Origin: Nitrospira sp.
Lineage (GTDB): Bacteria > Nitrospirota > Nitrospiria > Nitrospirales > Nitrospiraceae
Assembly (NCBI GenBank): GCA_024998685.1
Contig: JACOEH010000003.1
Location: 1 to 64,000, forward strand
Direction: 5' to 3'
DNA: 64,000 nucleotides
A program made the position numbers and the translations under genes. Of the stretch, positions 25,030-34,590 are shown in pieces. The notes beneath the pieces are model-generated. The model did no database searches. It was given only the letters and a program-made list of their open reading frames with translations, and was not told the DNA's origin. Position 1 is the first letter of the stretch. Every line of letters starts with the position of its first letter.

Positions 25030-26316
25030 ATGAAGGGACATGTTGCGAGGCGGTGGAAACAATTTGTAGTTGCTGGGGCCATGACGGCGCTGGTGGCTGG
25101 AATGGGATCCACGCTGCCGAGTGCCTATGCCGGTGGGACGATCAAGGCCGATGACGACAAGTGGATCTCCATCGGCATGGGTATTCGCACCAGCTTCAAT
25201 TCCATCGAGAATGGTGCGGCAAACGGTCAGGCCTACAGCAATGAGTTCACGATCAACAACGCTCGTATTTACATCAATGGGCAGGTCCACAAGTACGTGA
25301 AGTTTGAGTTCAACACGGACTGCTTCAACTGTAATGTTGTCGGCACGTCGAGTATTAACAGTGGGACTGGTTTTTTTGGAGGTAACTCCACGATCGGCTT
25401 GCTCGATGCGATCGGCAAGTTTGAGTTCAATGAAATGGTCAATATCTGGGTCGGGCGCATGTTGCTCCCGAGCGAGCGCGGTGAGTTGAACGGTCCTTTC
25501 TACCATGCGACCTTCGATGGTTTCAGGACCCCGTTGTTTCCCGCCGACTTCAGCGGCAATTTTAACGCTGGGGGCGGTGGTGGAGCCGGTCTCTATGGTC
25601 GTGATAATGCGGCGACCTTCTGGGGCAAGATTCACCCCTTCGGCACCCATTTATTGTATGTTGCGACTGTGTCTCAAGGATTGCGGAACGGACCCAATAC
25701 GACGAACACCCTGATGTACACGGGACGTTTGCAGTGGAATCTGTTGAACGATGAACCGAGCCCAGGCTATTACACGGCCGGTACCTATTATGGGACCGCC
25801 GGAGATATCTTTGCGATTGCCGGAAACGTGCAGCACCAAAAGGACGGAGCAGGAAATCAAATCACCGGTAATACATCGGATTTCACCGGGCTGTCCGTCG
25901 ATCTGTTGTTCGAAAAGGTCCTCCCGAACAACATGGGTGTGTTTACGTTCAACGGCGAATTCAAGCGGTTTTTCGCCAACTATGGGACCGGCGCCTTTAC
26001 TGGGGCAACAACATGCTTCTGCGTGTTCAATGGCCACTCCTGGACGGCCTACGGCCTGTACCTCATTCCAAATGAGATCGGCATCGGGCGGTTCCAACCC
26101 TATGTGCGGTTCACGAGCGTCAGTCCACTGTACAGCTCCATGCGGCAGGAATTTGAGTATGGCGTGAACTACATCATCTCGGGCCACAATGCTCGTATCT
26201 CTGCCTACGGTCGATACGGCGATATCGAAACCAAGGGTGTCTTTGGTAACTATGGGCCAAATGCGCAAGGGAACAAGGTTGATTCGTTCCACGTGGCGTT
26301 GCAGCTACAGTACTAA
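25030..26316 (+). CDS. Outer-membrane porin
   Basis: The product is a 428-residue beta-barrel protein. GGAGG lies eight bases before the ATG at 25030; an ATG six bases earlier is too close to it. The signal peptide contains FVVAGAMTALVAGMGSTLPS and ends near AYAGG. The body has alternating hydrophobic/aromatic strands (FTINNARIYINGQVHKYVKF), glycine-rich loops, and ends in an aromatic-type residue (HVALQLQY), as required for barrel assembly. It resembles the Nitrospira porins with a phosphate-selective-porin-like fold; the substrate is unknown. A 5' leader hairpin CGCCGAC-CTC-GTCGGCG lies at 24946-24962. Confidence 0.82.
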   Translation: MKGHVARRWKQFVVAGAMTALVAGMGSTLPSAYAGGTIKADDDKWISIGMGIRTSFNSIENGAANGQAYSNEFTINNARIYINGQVHKYVKFEFNTDCFNCNVVGTSSINSGTGFFGGNSTIGLLDAIGKFEFNEMVNIWVGRMLLPSERGELNGPFYHATFDGFRTPLFPADFSGNFNAGGGGGAGLYGRDNAATFWGKIHPFGTHLLYVATVSQGLRNGPNTTNTLMYTGRLQWNLLNDEPSPGYYTAGTYYGTAGDIFAIAGNVQHQKDGAGNQITGNTSDFTGLSVDLLFEKVLPNNMGVFTFNGEFKRFFANYGTGAFTGATTCFCVFNGHSWTAYGLYLIPNEIGIGRFQPYVRFTSVSPLYSSMRQEFEYGVNYIISGHNARISAYGRYGDIETKGVFGNYGPNAQGNKVDSFHVALQLQY

Positions 26317-26349
26317 GCAGCTCACGTAAACGAGATCGTCTCTTCTTCA

Positions 26350-26394
26350 CCAAGAGCCGGAATCCAGCATGCTGGATTCCGGCTCTTGGTTTTT
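26350..26394 (+). terminator. Strong rho-independent terminator of porin gene
   Basis: Bases 26350-26389 form a perfect 40-base palindrome (arms CCAAGAGCCGGAATCCAGCA and its complement) followed by TTTTT. It separates the porin from the convergent radical SAM gene. Confidence 0.9.
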
Positions 26395-26437
26395 GCTCTC
26401 CTAAACACAGTTCGCGGCAAGTAGCAAGATCGGCAAG

Positions 26438-28612
26438 TTACACAAGCACGAGACCTGCGTCGCGGGTCTTTTTCCACGAAGAAGTGGTCAGGAAGACGTT
26501 GAATGTTGATTCACTTCCTGGAAACTGTCGGCAGGCCTCCCGCATATGTGGATAGGTCTGCAATGCCTGCTGTGGGGTGGCGTCTCTAATCAATTGCTCC
26601 AACCATCGAGCCTCCGGTTCCGGGAGTGTGATGGCGTGATCCTGCCCGGAGCCGGTAACCCTGAGGGTTGCTTTCTTTCCAATCGGCTCACAAGCCACTG
26701 CTCCACCCAACCAGACCAAACGCCGTTCTAAGTCTGAACGGTCATCGATCGTCCGCTTCTTGAGCAAGCGTCTGAGCCATGTGGAAGGTACCTGAGAGAG
26801 CGGGACTTCCTCATCGAACCACTGGCGGACATCGAGTTCGAGCCCCCGCCGTTCAAGGTAGTTCAGGAGCGATCTCCGCAGTCCTTCGCCGAGCCAGATC
26901 GGCGTTTCCACTCGGTCATCATGATGCAGCAGGTCATTCTCTGCGAAGCCTTGAAATTCCGGCCCGAGAACGCGCACGCCATAAGCAGTGGGGTCCAGCC
27001 CCACCGGGCTGTGAGCGGTGACTGTAAAACGATGCCAAAAGGCCGATTGAAGCAGATTTTCCGCGACAAGCTGGCGGACTCGTTCGAGTGAATCGATGGT
27101 TTCCTGAATCGTCTCCGATGGACAACCATACATGAGGTAGGCGTGGATCAGGATTCCGGCTTCCTTGAACCCGGCGGCGACCAGCGCGGTCTGATCGACG
27201 GTAATGCCTTTCTTCATATTGTCCAGTAACCGGTCTGAGGCGGCTTCGAGCCCCGCCGTCACCGCGATACAACCGGAGGCGGACAAAAGGCGGCAAAGGT
27301 CCGGTGAAAAAGCGGTCTCAAAACGGATATTCCCCCACCAGGTGATATCGATCCGCCGCTCCAAGAGGGCAAGCGCGAGCGCCTTCAAGGCTGCCGGAGG
27401 TGCGGCCTCATCAACGAAGTGGAACCCTCGTCGGCCCGTCTCGGCGGCAAGTTGCTCGATCTGCTGGATGAGCCGCTCGGTCGGTGTCGTCTCGTACCGA
27501 CTGATATAGGTGAGCCCTATATCGCAGAAGGTGCATTGTTTCCAATAGCAGCCGTGTGCCACGGTGAGTTTATTCCAATGACCTTCCGACCAGAGGCGAT
27601 GCATCGGATTGGTGCTGTCGAGAATGGTCAGGTAGCGATCCAATCCCAAGCCGCGGTAGGTGGGGCAACCGATATCGTTCATCGTGAAGTCGCGTGACAA
27701 GGGATCATCGGCGTAGACCACATGATCGTGTCGGCGATACATCGTACGGCACAGCGACCGGAGCGGACGCAAACCGGAAAGATGTTCAATCAAGGAGAGG
27801 AGCGGCCGTTCACCGTTGTCGAACGTCATAAAGTCGACATAATCGAACACGCGAGGGTCGGCCACCCGGCGCAATTCGGTATTCACATAGCCGCCGCCGA
27901 TCACCACCGGCAGGTCGGGGTGGTGCCGCTTGAGCGCCTTTGCAATGAAGAAGGCCCCATAGAGATTACCCGGAAACGGAATGGAGAGACCGACCAGCGA
28001 GGGATTGACGCGGTTGAACTGTTCCCAGAATGAATCCAGGAGCCATCCATCGGTCAGACTCGCCGGCTCCGCCAACGCTGCGGCGATCTGATCAAACGAT
28101 GAGGCGCTGCGCCCGATCTGCTCGGCATATCGGCTCAAGGCAAAGTGCGGCGTAATAGTGGCTTGTACCAAATCGGCGAGATCTTCGAGGAAGAACGTGG
28201 CCCATTGTTTGGCCCTATCGGTCACTGATACGGAGCGCGGAAATTTCCTGCGACCTCGGAATCGCGGGCCCTGGGGCAATATTCCGGGTTGGATCAAGCG
28301 GGCGGCGATCTCGGGAGTGTTCCCCTGTAAGAAGGCGACGACCGGTCCGATCATGTCCACGTAGGTCTGTTCGTTTCTCATCATGCCGAGGGCTTCCTTG
28401 GGGAGAGTATCCTCCTGACCGTGAAGTTGTCGGAAGACAGTTCGTAACCCCTCGGGGCTGAAGAGGCGCAACACCATCTCGATGCCCAAGTCGGCTTGCT
28501 CTGCCTCGATTCCACGAGAGTGAAGAAACCCTGTTAAATAGGCGGTGGATGGGTAGGGAGTGTTCAGCTGAGTCAAGGGAGGAATGATCAACAAGACACG
28601 AGGCCAACCCAT
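26438..28612 (-). CDS. B12-binding-domain radical SAM protein
   Basis: The 724-residue protein has an N-terminal B12-binding-like Rossmann region (VLLIIPPLTQLNTPYPSTAY, VIGGGYVN) and a radical SAM core with the cluster motif HGCYWKQCTFCD (Cys-X4-Cys-X2-Cys), the spacing seen in this subgroup. Later motifs (FHFVDEA, TAGLEAAS, YLMYGCP) fit the family. Such enzymes generate a 5'-deoxyadenosyl radical, often with cobalamin, for methylation or rearrangement; the substrate here is unknown. GAGG is four bases before the ATG. Confidence 0.85.
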   Translation of the reverse strand: MGWPRVLLIIPPLTQLNTPYPSTAYLTGFLHSRGIEAEQADLGIEMVLRLFSPEGLRTVFRQLHGQEDTLPKEALGMMRNEQTYVDMIGPVVAFLQGNTPEIAARLIQPGILPQGPRFRGRRKFPRSVSVTDRAKQWATFFLEDLADLVQATITPHFALSRYAEQIGRSASSFDQIAAALAEPASLTDGWLLDSFWEQFNRVNPSLVGLSIPFPGNLYGAFFIAKALKRHHPDLPVVIGGGYVNTELRRVADPRVFDYVDFMTFDNGERPLLSLIEHLSGLRPLRSLCRTMYRRHDHVVYADDPLSRDFTMNDIGCPTYRGLGLDRYLTILDSTNPMHRLWSEGHWNKLTVAHGCYWKQCTFCDIGLTYISRYETTPTERLIQQIEQLAAETGRRGFHFVDEAAPPAALKALALALLERRIDITWWGNIRFETAFSPDLCRLLSASGCIAVTAGLEAASDRLLDNMKKGITVDQTALVAAGFKEAGILIHAYLMYGCPSETIQETIDSLERVRQLVAENLLQSAFWHRFTVTAHSPVGLDPTAYGVRVLGPEFQGFAENDLLHHDDRVETPIWLGEGLRRSLLNYLERRGLELDVRQWFDEEVPLSQVPSTWLRRLLKKRTIDDRSDLERRLVWLGGAVACEPIGKKATLRVTGSGQDHAITLPEPEARWLEQLIRDATPQQALQTYPHMREACRQFPGSESTFNVFLTTSSWKKTRDAGLVLV

Positions 28613-28774
28613 GGCCTCGACATAGCATACGGATCGGAGGGAAAGCTATGTCTCAGAATGATGAAGAGTCACCCAATCGGCAAGTGGTACATGAAAAGAG
28701 ACATCGGCCACGTTCAAAAGATAGCCGACTTTCTGAGTGCTGCAGAACGGCGTGTGACGAACTGCGGTGGTCGA

Positions 28775-29128
28775 CTACTTCTTTATGTCCAGGATGCTGC
28801 CGAGTAAGGCATCTCCCGTCCGTAAGGTCTGGAGGTTCGCTTCAAAGCTACGTTGAGCCGAGATCTGTTGCGCCACTTCCTCACCCAGATCGACGTTCGA
28901 GAGCTCGACCATGGTCTGATGGCCGCCGGTATCGCGAAGAACGGCCGGACCGGATGAGTCGTCCTTCTCAACAACGGGGAGGACACCATCGCTCGGGATT
29001 TCGACGAACTCTGTCTTGGATTTCTTGAACCCGTCGGTATTGACGTTGGCGATGTTCTGTGCAACGACCTCGATCTGTTTGGCGACGGCAGTGAGGCCAG
29101 AGAGCGCTGTATGGATAGCTGAAATCAT
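28775..29128 (-). CDS. Short flagellar-rod-like protein (FlgC/FlgG type)
   Basis: This 117-residue protein joins a flagellar rod N-terminal motif (SGLTAVAKQIEVVAQNIANV, NTDGFKK) to a rod C-terminal motif (VDLGEEVAQQISAQRSFEAN, LQTLRTGDALLGSILDI) with almost nothing between. FlgC is usually about 140 residues. No other flagellar gene is in the window, so it is an orphan here. GGAGGT precedes the ATG. The leader holds a GEMM-type cyclic dinucleotide riboswitch and a helix able to hide this ribosome-binding site, so translation is probably tied to a cyclic dinucleotide. Confidence 0.85.
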   Translation of the reverse strand: MISAIHTALSGLTAVAKQIEVVAQNIANVNTDGFKKSKTEFVEIPSDGVLPVVEKDDSSGPAVLRDTGGHQTMVELSNVDLGEEVAQQISAQRSFEANLQTLRTGDALLGSILDIKK

Positions 29129-29130
29129 GC

Positions 29131-29173
29131 GGCACCTCCATTCAGTTGAAACTGGAATTCAGAGGAAGGTACC
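29131..29173 (-). promoter_or_regulatory. Ribosome-binding-site masking helix
   Basis: In the transcript, GGUACCUUC (29173-29165) can pair over nine positions, two of them G-U, with the Shine-Dalgarno region GGAGGUGCC (29139-29131). A small hairpin CAGTT-TC-AACTG lies between. This is a plausible translational expression platform for the riboswitch just upstream. Confidence 0.5.
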
Positions 29174-29211
29174 GGGGGATGGGAGGAAGATGACTGGTCA
29201 GATCATTCATT

Positions 29212-29303
29212 GTGTGGCAGCTAGGCTGACCCTGGAACATGTTCCGTCCCTGTTAAGGTCCCTCGGCTTTGCGTCCCACCCTCTCAGGTGGTTTGCCTTT
29301 TTC
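29212..29303 (-). promoter_or_regulatory. GEMM-type cyclic dinucleotide riboswitch (c-di-GMP-I class)
   Basis: The minus strand carries GGCAAACC, a 10-base stem-loop, then GTGGGACGCAAAGCC, the conserved core of the GEMM aptamer, very like the Vibrio Vc2 example. The second arm (GAGGGACCTTAACA...GGTCAGCCTAGCTGCC) supplies the tetraloop-receptor helix. It precedes the rod-like gene by about 85 bases. Whether it prefers c-di-GMP or the 3',3'-cGAMP variant depends on one ligand-contacting base that I cannot assign with certainty. Confidence 0.85.
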
Positions 29304-29600
29304 ACTCTGTCGAAAACTGTATCGGCCGTTCGATCTCAGACTTGAGCGCACGATTGATGGGAGTGCAACAGAGACAAATCAATGGTAACGGCGAACGACT
29401 GCCATGAACCGGCAGAATCGAGCGCGAAAAATGCCGTTCGGATTGATCCAGCCGACCGCCAATGGCGTATCGCTCGGGGGCGCTTACAGCATGACCTTTC
29501 CATGATTTTTAATTCAGAATATACACCTAGGTACCGATAAGGCATGACTGAGAGATCGTCTTCTTTGTGTCGGTGAGGTGGCGGCGATGCAGGTCGATGT

Positions 29601-31532
29601 ATGACGGTTCCCACCATACCCATTCCCGATCATCCTTCCAATGGTTCTCCGGCTTGGCTGCCGACCCAAGAGGATATCTCCCTCATTCTCAGGACTTCGA
29701 CGGAAGCGATTTTTATTACCGACCCAAAAGGTCGCATCTTATTTCTCAATTCCACAGCGCAACAACTTGTCGGCAGAACATGTGATGTCATCGGACGGGG
29801 ATTTCACGACCTTACTGGTTGCCTGACGTCAGGCGAGAGTGAGGTTGTCCAATGCCCGTTCACTCGGATGGTGAACACGGGGGAGCCTGTCGTGATCCCT
29901 TCCCATTTTTGGAATCGAGAAGATGCGACTCTGTTCGAGTTGTCGCTCACATTCTGGCCGAGGACACGACAAGGACTGCCGATCGGTGGCCTGGTGATTG
30001 TCCGTGATCTGACCGATGCAATGGAGATTCAGAAAGAGGTACAACGCGCCGCGCGGTTGGCCGAGGATGCGCCAAATCCTATTGTAGAGTTTGACGCGAC
30101 GGGTGCCATGCTCTATGCCAATACCGGCATGCTCAATGTGATGGCTCGATGCGGATTACTCGAAGCGGGGATCGAGGTGATGTTTCCTGCTGCTCTATCA
30201 GGCGTGCTTCAGGAATGCCTTACGACCAATTCCACGCTGTTGCAGGTTGAACATGTCGTGGCGGATCGGGTTATCGCATGGTCGTTCTTTCCCCTGAGAG
30301 AGTTGGAACTCGTCCGCGCATATGGGTTCGATATCACCTCGGATGTGGCCTTGCGTCGTGCGAAAGCAGCAGCTGAAGAATCTGCGAGGGCGAAGGGGAT
30401 CTTTCTCGCCACGATGAGCCATGAGCTTCGAACTCCGATGAATGGAGTGCTGGGATGCACACAGCTCCTCAAGGACACATCACTGACCGATCAGCAGCGG
30501 GAACTGATAGAGACGATGCATCGCTCTGCAGAGTCATTGTTGACGTTGGTGAACGACATCCTCGATTTTTCAAAAATCGAAGCGGGCAAGCTGACCCTGG
30601 AGGTGGCCGATGTCAATCTGCCGACACTGATCCGAGACGTCACGACGTTGGCGGAGGGGTTGGCTTCCCCAAAAGGTCTCACTATTTCTGTCAAGATCGA
30701 TGCCGATGTCCCGGAGGAATTCCGTGGCGATCCGATCAGGCTGAGGCAGATTCTCTTCAATCTCGTGGGAAATGCGATTAAGTTCACAAAACAGGGAGGG
30801 GTTACGATCGCCATCGCGTTAAAGCGGGATGCGATCGACGAACCTGACGTGGTGGTTTTGCAGTGGAGCGTGCAAGATACGGGAATCGGATTAACTCCTG
30901 AGCAACAAGCCCATCTGTTTAAGGCATACGTACAAGCCGACGCTTCGACGGCGAGGCGATTTGGGGGAACAGGCCTCGGACTCATGATCTGCCGCCAACT
31001 CGTCGAGTTGATGGGAGGGACGATCTCTGTCCACAGCCGGTTCGGTCACGGCAGTACGTTCTCCTATACCACCAATCTTCTTCCCGCCATTCATCGAGAA
31101 CCCGCCGCCTCTTCGCTTGGCATGGATCAATGTGCGGGAGAATCGGTGGGCCCGCTGCGCGTCCTGGTCGCGGATGACAATGAAATCAATCAAGTCGTCG
31201 CCTGTAAGTTTTTACAGAAACTTGGCTGTCAGGTCGAAGTTGCTCGCACGGGTTGTGAAGCGTTGGAGGCCATCAGCCGAACAGCGTATGACGTTGTGTT
31301 AATGGACTGTGAGATGCCCGAGATGGATGGTTATGAAGCCGCCCGAAAGGTTCGTCACCGCGAGGAAGGAACGCCGAACCATCTGCCTATTGTGGCCCTC
31401 ACCGGTCATACGTCCGACGAAGAAGTCCAGAAGTGTCACCAGGCCGGCATGGATCGGGTCGTGACGAAGCCGGTCACGTTGACCGTGCTCCGTGCGAATC
31501 TTCAAGAATTGTTACGCAACGCCGACTCCTGA
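29601..31532 (+). CDS. Hybrid histidine kinase (PAS-PAS-HisKA-HATPase-REC)
   Basis: This 643-residue soluble kinase has a PAS domain near 20-130 (EAIFITDPKGRILFLNSTAQ), a second PAS-like region, a phospho-acceptor helix (FLATMSHELRTPMNGVLG), an ATPase domain (LVGNAIKFTKQGGVTI, DTGIGLTPEQQ, GGTGLGLMICRQLVELM) and a C-terminal receiver with the acceptor Asp in VVLMDCEMPEMDGYEA. No membrane helix is seen, so it senses an internal signal. No output regulator is adjacent. The start ATG at 29601 has a weak AGGT nine bases upstream. Confidence 0.9.
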   Translation: MTVPTIPIPDHPSNGSPAWLPTQEDISLILRTSTEAIFITDPKGRILFLNSTAQQLVGRTCDVIGRGFHDLTGCLTSGESEVVQCPFTRMVNTGEPVVIPSHFWNREDATLFELSLTFWPRTRQGLPIGGLVIVRDLTDAMEIQKEVQRAARLAEDAPNPIVEFDATGAMLYANTGMLNVMARCGLLEAGIEVMFPAALSGVLQECLTTNSTLLQVEHVVADRVIAWSFFPLRELELVRAYGFDITSDVALRRAKAAAEESARAKGIFLATMSHELRTPMNGVLGCTQLLKDTSLTDQQRELIETMHRSAESLLTLVNDILDFSKIEAGKLTLEVADVNLPTLIRDVTTLAEGLASPKGLTISVKIDADVPEEFRGDPIRLRQILFNLVGNAIKFTKQGGVTIAIALKRDAIDEPDVVVLQWSVQDTGIGLTPEQQAHLFKAYVQADASTARRFGGTGLGLMICRQLVELMGGTISVHSRFGHGSTFSYTTNLLPAIHREPAASSLGMDQCAGESVGPLRVLVADDNEINQVVACKFLQKLGCQVEVARTGCEALEAISRTAYDVVLMDCEMPEMDGYEAARKVRHREEGTPNHLPIVALTGHTSDEEVQKCHQAGMDRVVTKPVTLTVLRANLQELLRNADS

Positions 31533-31608
31533 TGCGGTCTTGCGCTCCGGTCTTTCTCGCTTTGCCGATGGGGTAGACTCCATCCCGCCACTTCGGTAAA
31601 GTGATGTC

Positions 31609-32181
31609 ATGACGATTACTCCTGCCGACGGTAAATTTATTCTCTACGGCGATTTCAACTGTCCATTCTGTTACGCGCTGCACGAACGGTTGCACGACTT
31701 GAGCCTTATCGACCGGTGTGAGTGGCGTGGAGTGCAGCATGCGCCGCAGTTGCCTCGTCCCATGAAGCCGTGGAGCGGCTCGTTGGGAGCGGAACTCCGG
31801 CACGAAGTCGCGATGGTGCAGCGATTGGCTCCAGGGTTACCGATCGCGTTGCCGCCTGGAAAGCCGAATACTCTGCCGGCGATTGAACAAGGAGTTGGGC
31901 TCTTACGAAAGGATCCGCAGTACGGGATGGACTTTGTTCAGCGGACGTACCGTGCCTTCTGGTGCGATGGTCGAGACATTTCTGATCCATTGATTGTGAA
32001 GGAGTTGGCGGGAGAATATTTTGCCGAAGACAGTGACGGACAACACCAGCTCATCGCACAGAAATGGGAAACTGCTTGGCATGCGACAGGTCAAAATGGA
32101 GTTCCTTTACTTGTGTCTCCCGAGGGTGATCTGCTCGTCGGATGTGTGCCCGAGGAACAGGTCCGACAGTTCTTTCTGTAG
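31609..32181 (+). CDS. DsbA-family thioredoxin-fold protein
   Basis: This 190-residue protein has a thioredoxin-fold active site CPFC at residues 18-21 (ILYGDFNCPFCYALHERL) and the cis-Pro loop NGVPLLVSPEGD near the C-terminus. The helical insert between them fits the DsbA/2-hydroxychromene-carboxylate isomerase group (FrnE-like). No signal peptide is present, so it should act in the cytoplasm as an oxidoreductase or isomerase; the substrate is unknown. Confidence 0.82.
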   Translation: MTITPADGKFILYGDFNCPFCYALHERLHDLSLIDRCEWRGVQHAPQLPRPMKPWSGSLGAELRHEVAMVQRLAPGLPIALPPGKPNTLPAIEQGVGLLRKDPQYGMDFVQRTYRAFWCDGRDISDPLIVKELAGEYFAEDSDGQHQLIAQKWETAWHATGQNGVPLLVSPEGDLLVGCVPEEQVRQFFL

Positions 32182-32186
32182 CCGAT

Positions 32187-33098
32187 TTATATCAGGAGTC
32201 GAGAAGGAGTTCTGTCAGGGAACGTCAATTCTGCAACGGCTGATTTATCCAGATCCCCTTTCCCCAATTGCATCAAGCGTCGGTATTGGCCCAAGGTTGC
32301 GAGCGCAACGGGAAGCGAGAGACCGGCCTTCTGCGCCAAGTCGAGCGCGATGGCCGAGTCTTTCTCGGCATGGGCTGCCGAAAAATAACAGTCGTGTGCG
32401 CGGATCTGCATATCTTCTCCGTCCGTTTCCAATACTCGCGAAGCAGCTCCGGTCTGGCTGAATACCTCACGCAGGAGAGTCAGATCGATTCCCAGCGCCG
32501 CCCCCAGTCCCAACCCTTCGGCCAAGGCGGCAGTATTGCTGTTCATCACCATGTTGACGAGCGCTTTGACTTTTGCAGCCTCTCCGGCTGAGCCGATATA
32601 TCGTACCGTTGTCCCGAGGCTGTCCAGCACCGGGCGAGCCCTGTTGAATACGTCCTGTCTGCCTCCGCACATGAGATACAGAGTCCCTTGGCGCGCTTGA
32701 GTTATGCTGCTCGCCATGCAGGCTTCAAGGGCCATGCCGCCGTGCCGTTCAACCGCCTGTTCGATGTCGATGTGGAGCGCCGGCGTGAGAGTCGCACAGT
32801 TGATGAACAGCCGATTTTTCGCGTGAGCCATCAAGCCGGTGGGATCCTGTTCAGCATAAATGTCCCGCATTGCGGCGTCATCCGATACGACGGTGATGAC
32901 GATATTCGATAGTTCAGCAACGCGTGCCGGTGAGGCGGCCGCTTCCGAGTCCAGTTCGTGTGCCAAGGATTCCGATACTTCGGTATGGCGATCCTGAACC
33001 GCCGCGATGCGGTAGTTCTGATCCTTCAATCGCCTGGCCATATTGGCCCCCATCCGACCTACCCCGACGAACCCGATGCGAGTGTCTGTGTCCGACAT
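32187..33098 (-). CDS. NAD(P)-dependent 3-hydroxyisobutyrate dehydrogenase-type oxidoreductase
   Basis: The 303-residue protein starts at MSDTDTRIGFVGVGRMGANM, with the dinucleotide-binding GxGxMG at the very N-terminus. The frame extends further upstream, but the extra 78 residues overlap the next gene and lack family features. Family motifs include the substrate-binding EACMASSITQARQGTLYLMC, the catalytic Lys segment GSAGEAAKVKALVNMVMNSN, and a helical C-terminal domain. It probably reduces or oxidises a small hydroxy or aldehyde acid. Confidence 0.85.
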   Translation of the reverse strand: MSDTDTRIGFVGVGRMGANMARRLKDQNYRIAAVQDRHTEVSESLAHELDSEAAASPARVAELSNIVITVVSDDAAMRDIYAEQDPTGLMAHAKNRLFINCATLTPALHIDIEQAVERHGGMALEACMASSITQARQGTLYLMCGGRQDVFNRARPVLDSLGTTVRYIGSAGEAAKVKALVNMVMNSNTAALAEGLGLGAALGIDLTLLREVFSQTGAASRVLETDGEDMQIRAHDCYFSAAHAEKDSAIALDLAQKAGLSLPVALATLGQYRRLMQLGKGDLDKSAVAELTFPDRTPSRLLI

Positions 33099-33144
33099 GG
33101 GAAAGCATCCTTTTCGAAGCCATACGACCCAACGATGGAATCCG

Positions 33145-34440
33145 TTAAAGCTGGCTGTTCTCTGTCTGTTCTGAACGAAATTGGGTCCATCGAAGGTTGG
33201 TCTTTCCATCGGTCGTAGTAAATCCACGGTCATGGAAAGCGATGATACTGACGCGTTGTTGCTTCTTTTGAAGCGGTCGAAGCTGGGGAATGCCGTCTTT
33301 AGTTTGCACAGTCCCGCGAAGTGTATCGACAATCAGCAAGTCGGTCGCAGCGGTGGATTTAATTGCCCATACGAAGGCGGCGGAACCTCCGGCATACGTG
33401 CCGGATCCCTCCCATTGGCCGACTAAGCCGGGATCGACCGTCTTGAGTTGGAAAACAGGTACGCTGGTTGCTTCGCGTCGGAGTTTCCACAGTTCTGCTG
33501 GAATGCGCGTTGGGTTTTGATCGATGGAAAGCTTCTTCCAGGTCGCCTGAACACTGCCGGTGCTGGAAAACGTATTCGGCGTCGTCTTACGGTAAGTCCC
33601 TTTCCATCCAAGACCCTTGAACGTGTTCGCTCGTTCGAGCGACCACAGACCTGCTTCGGCGTTCAAGATGCCGTCAAACTGCATCATCGATGAGAGCGAC
33701 CACGTGAGATTAGGCTGAATGATGAGGAGCATGTCATGCTGGGTCGTACCCTGTGCGACATGGGCATGCCAGGCTCCTATCAGGCTTGTCGGATCAAACG
33801 ATGCGGCTTTTTGAGGCCCGGCTTGGATATCAGAAGGGGCGGAAAGTGTTTGTGTGAGAGTTACCGAGGCCGGCGAAACAATGGTCTCAGTGTGGGTTCC
33901 ACGGCCGGTCATGGGGGGCGAGGTGGAGGCTGTGGTTGTAGATGGAGGGAGAGTCGCTGTTAAGGAGGCTCCATACCGAGTGGCGGCTGCCCTGCCCAGT
34001 TGGGTGACAGATTCGCCGAGCTGTTTCTGTTTAGTCGAAGAAACGATCACGGTCACAAACGCGTCTTTATGCATGAAGGTCAGTCGGGACAGAGTCGGAG
34101 AGGAGTCAATTCTCACCGCTCCGTCGCCCAGGCCAGGAATGAGATAACTGTCACGGCGCAGACGCTCTTTATTGAACCATGTCCGCCGGTCCTTCACAGG
34201 TGTCTCGTCAAGCTGGACTGTGACGGCGTTCCCTTCATGACGGCGAGCTTTGAAGATACAGGTTGCCGAATCGGCCAGCATCCCGTCCTGAACCGGTTCT
34301 CCGAGCGCTCGTTCTGCGTCTGCAACACTCATCAAGGAACAAGGGGATGTCTTCGAGCCGAAAAGGCCGGACGACTCGTTGCACGAAAGAAGCAACGGAA
34401 TCAGTCCAAGAAATGTGTAGGGTAGTATGCGTGAGAACAC
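33145..34440 (-). CDS. Hypothetical lipoprotein, 431 aa
   Basis: The N-terminus is a lipoprotein signal (ILPYTFLGLIPLLLSCNESS, acylation at the Cys). Two regions follow, joined by a low-complexity Thr/Ser/Pro linker at about 160-200. The first has a DUF3558-like look (CSLMSVADAERALGEPVQDG, TCIFKARR); the second has two lipocalin-like repeats (LIGAWHAHVAQGTTQHDMLL, LVGQWEGSGTYAGGSAAF). I cannot assign a function. It is followed by the dehydrogenase gene on the same strand. Confidence 0.72.
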   Translation of the reverse strand: MFSRILPYTFLGLIPLLLSCNESSGLFGSKTSPCSLMSVADAERALGEPVQDGMLADSATCIFKARRHEGNAVTVQLDETPVKDRRTWFNKERLRRDSYLIPGLGDGAVRIDSSPTLSRLTFMHKDAFVTVIVSSTKQKQLGESVTQLGRAAATRYGASLTATLPPSTTTASTSPPMTGRGTHTETIVSPASVTLTQTLSAPSDIQAGPQKAASFDPTSLIGAWHAHVAQGTTQHDMLLIIQPNLTWSLSSMMQFDGILNAEAGLWSLERANTFKGLGWKGTYRKTTPNTFSSTGSVQATWKKLSIDQNPTRIPAELWKLRREATSVPVFQLKTVDPGLVGQWEGSGTYAGGSAAFVWAIKSTAATDLLIVDTLRGTVQTKDGIPQLRPLQKKQQRVSIIAFHDRGFTTTDGKTNLRWTQFRSEQTENSQL

Positions 34441-34590
34441 CGTGACGTTGCCTCGATGATCCGTGGTTACGGATTGTACCGTGAATGAGTCGAGGAGTGC
34501 CAGTGCTCGATCGCGGTATGAGCGGTGCTCTGTGTCTGTTGGTACAGGAGTCTTGATCGTTGAGAAAGAATGGTGACGACCCCTCAGTCA

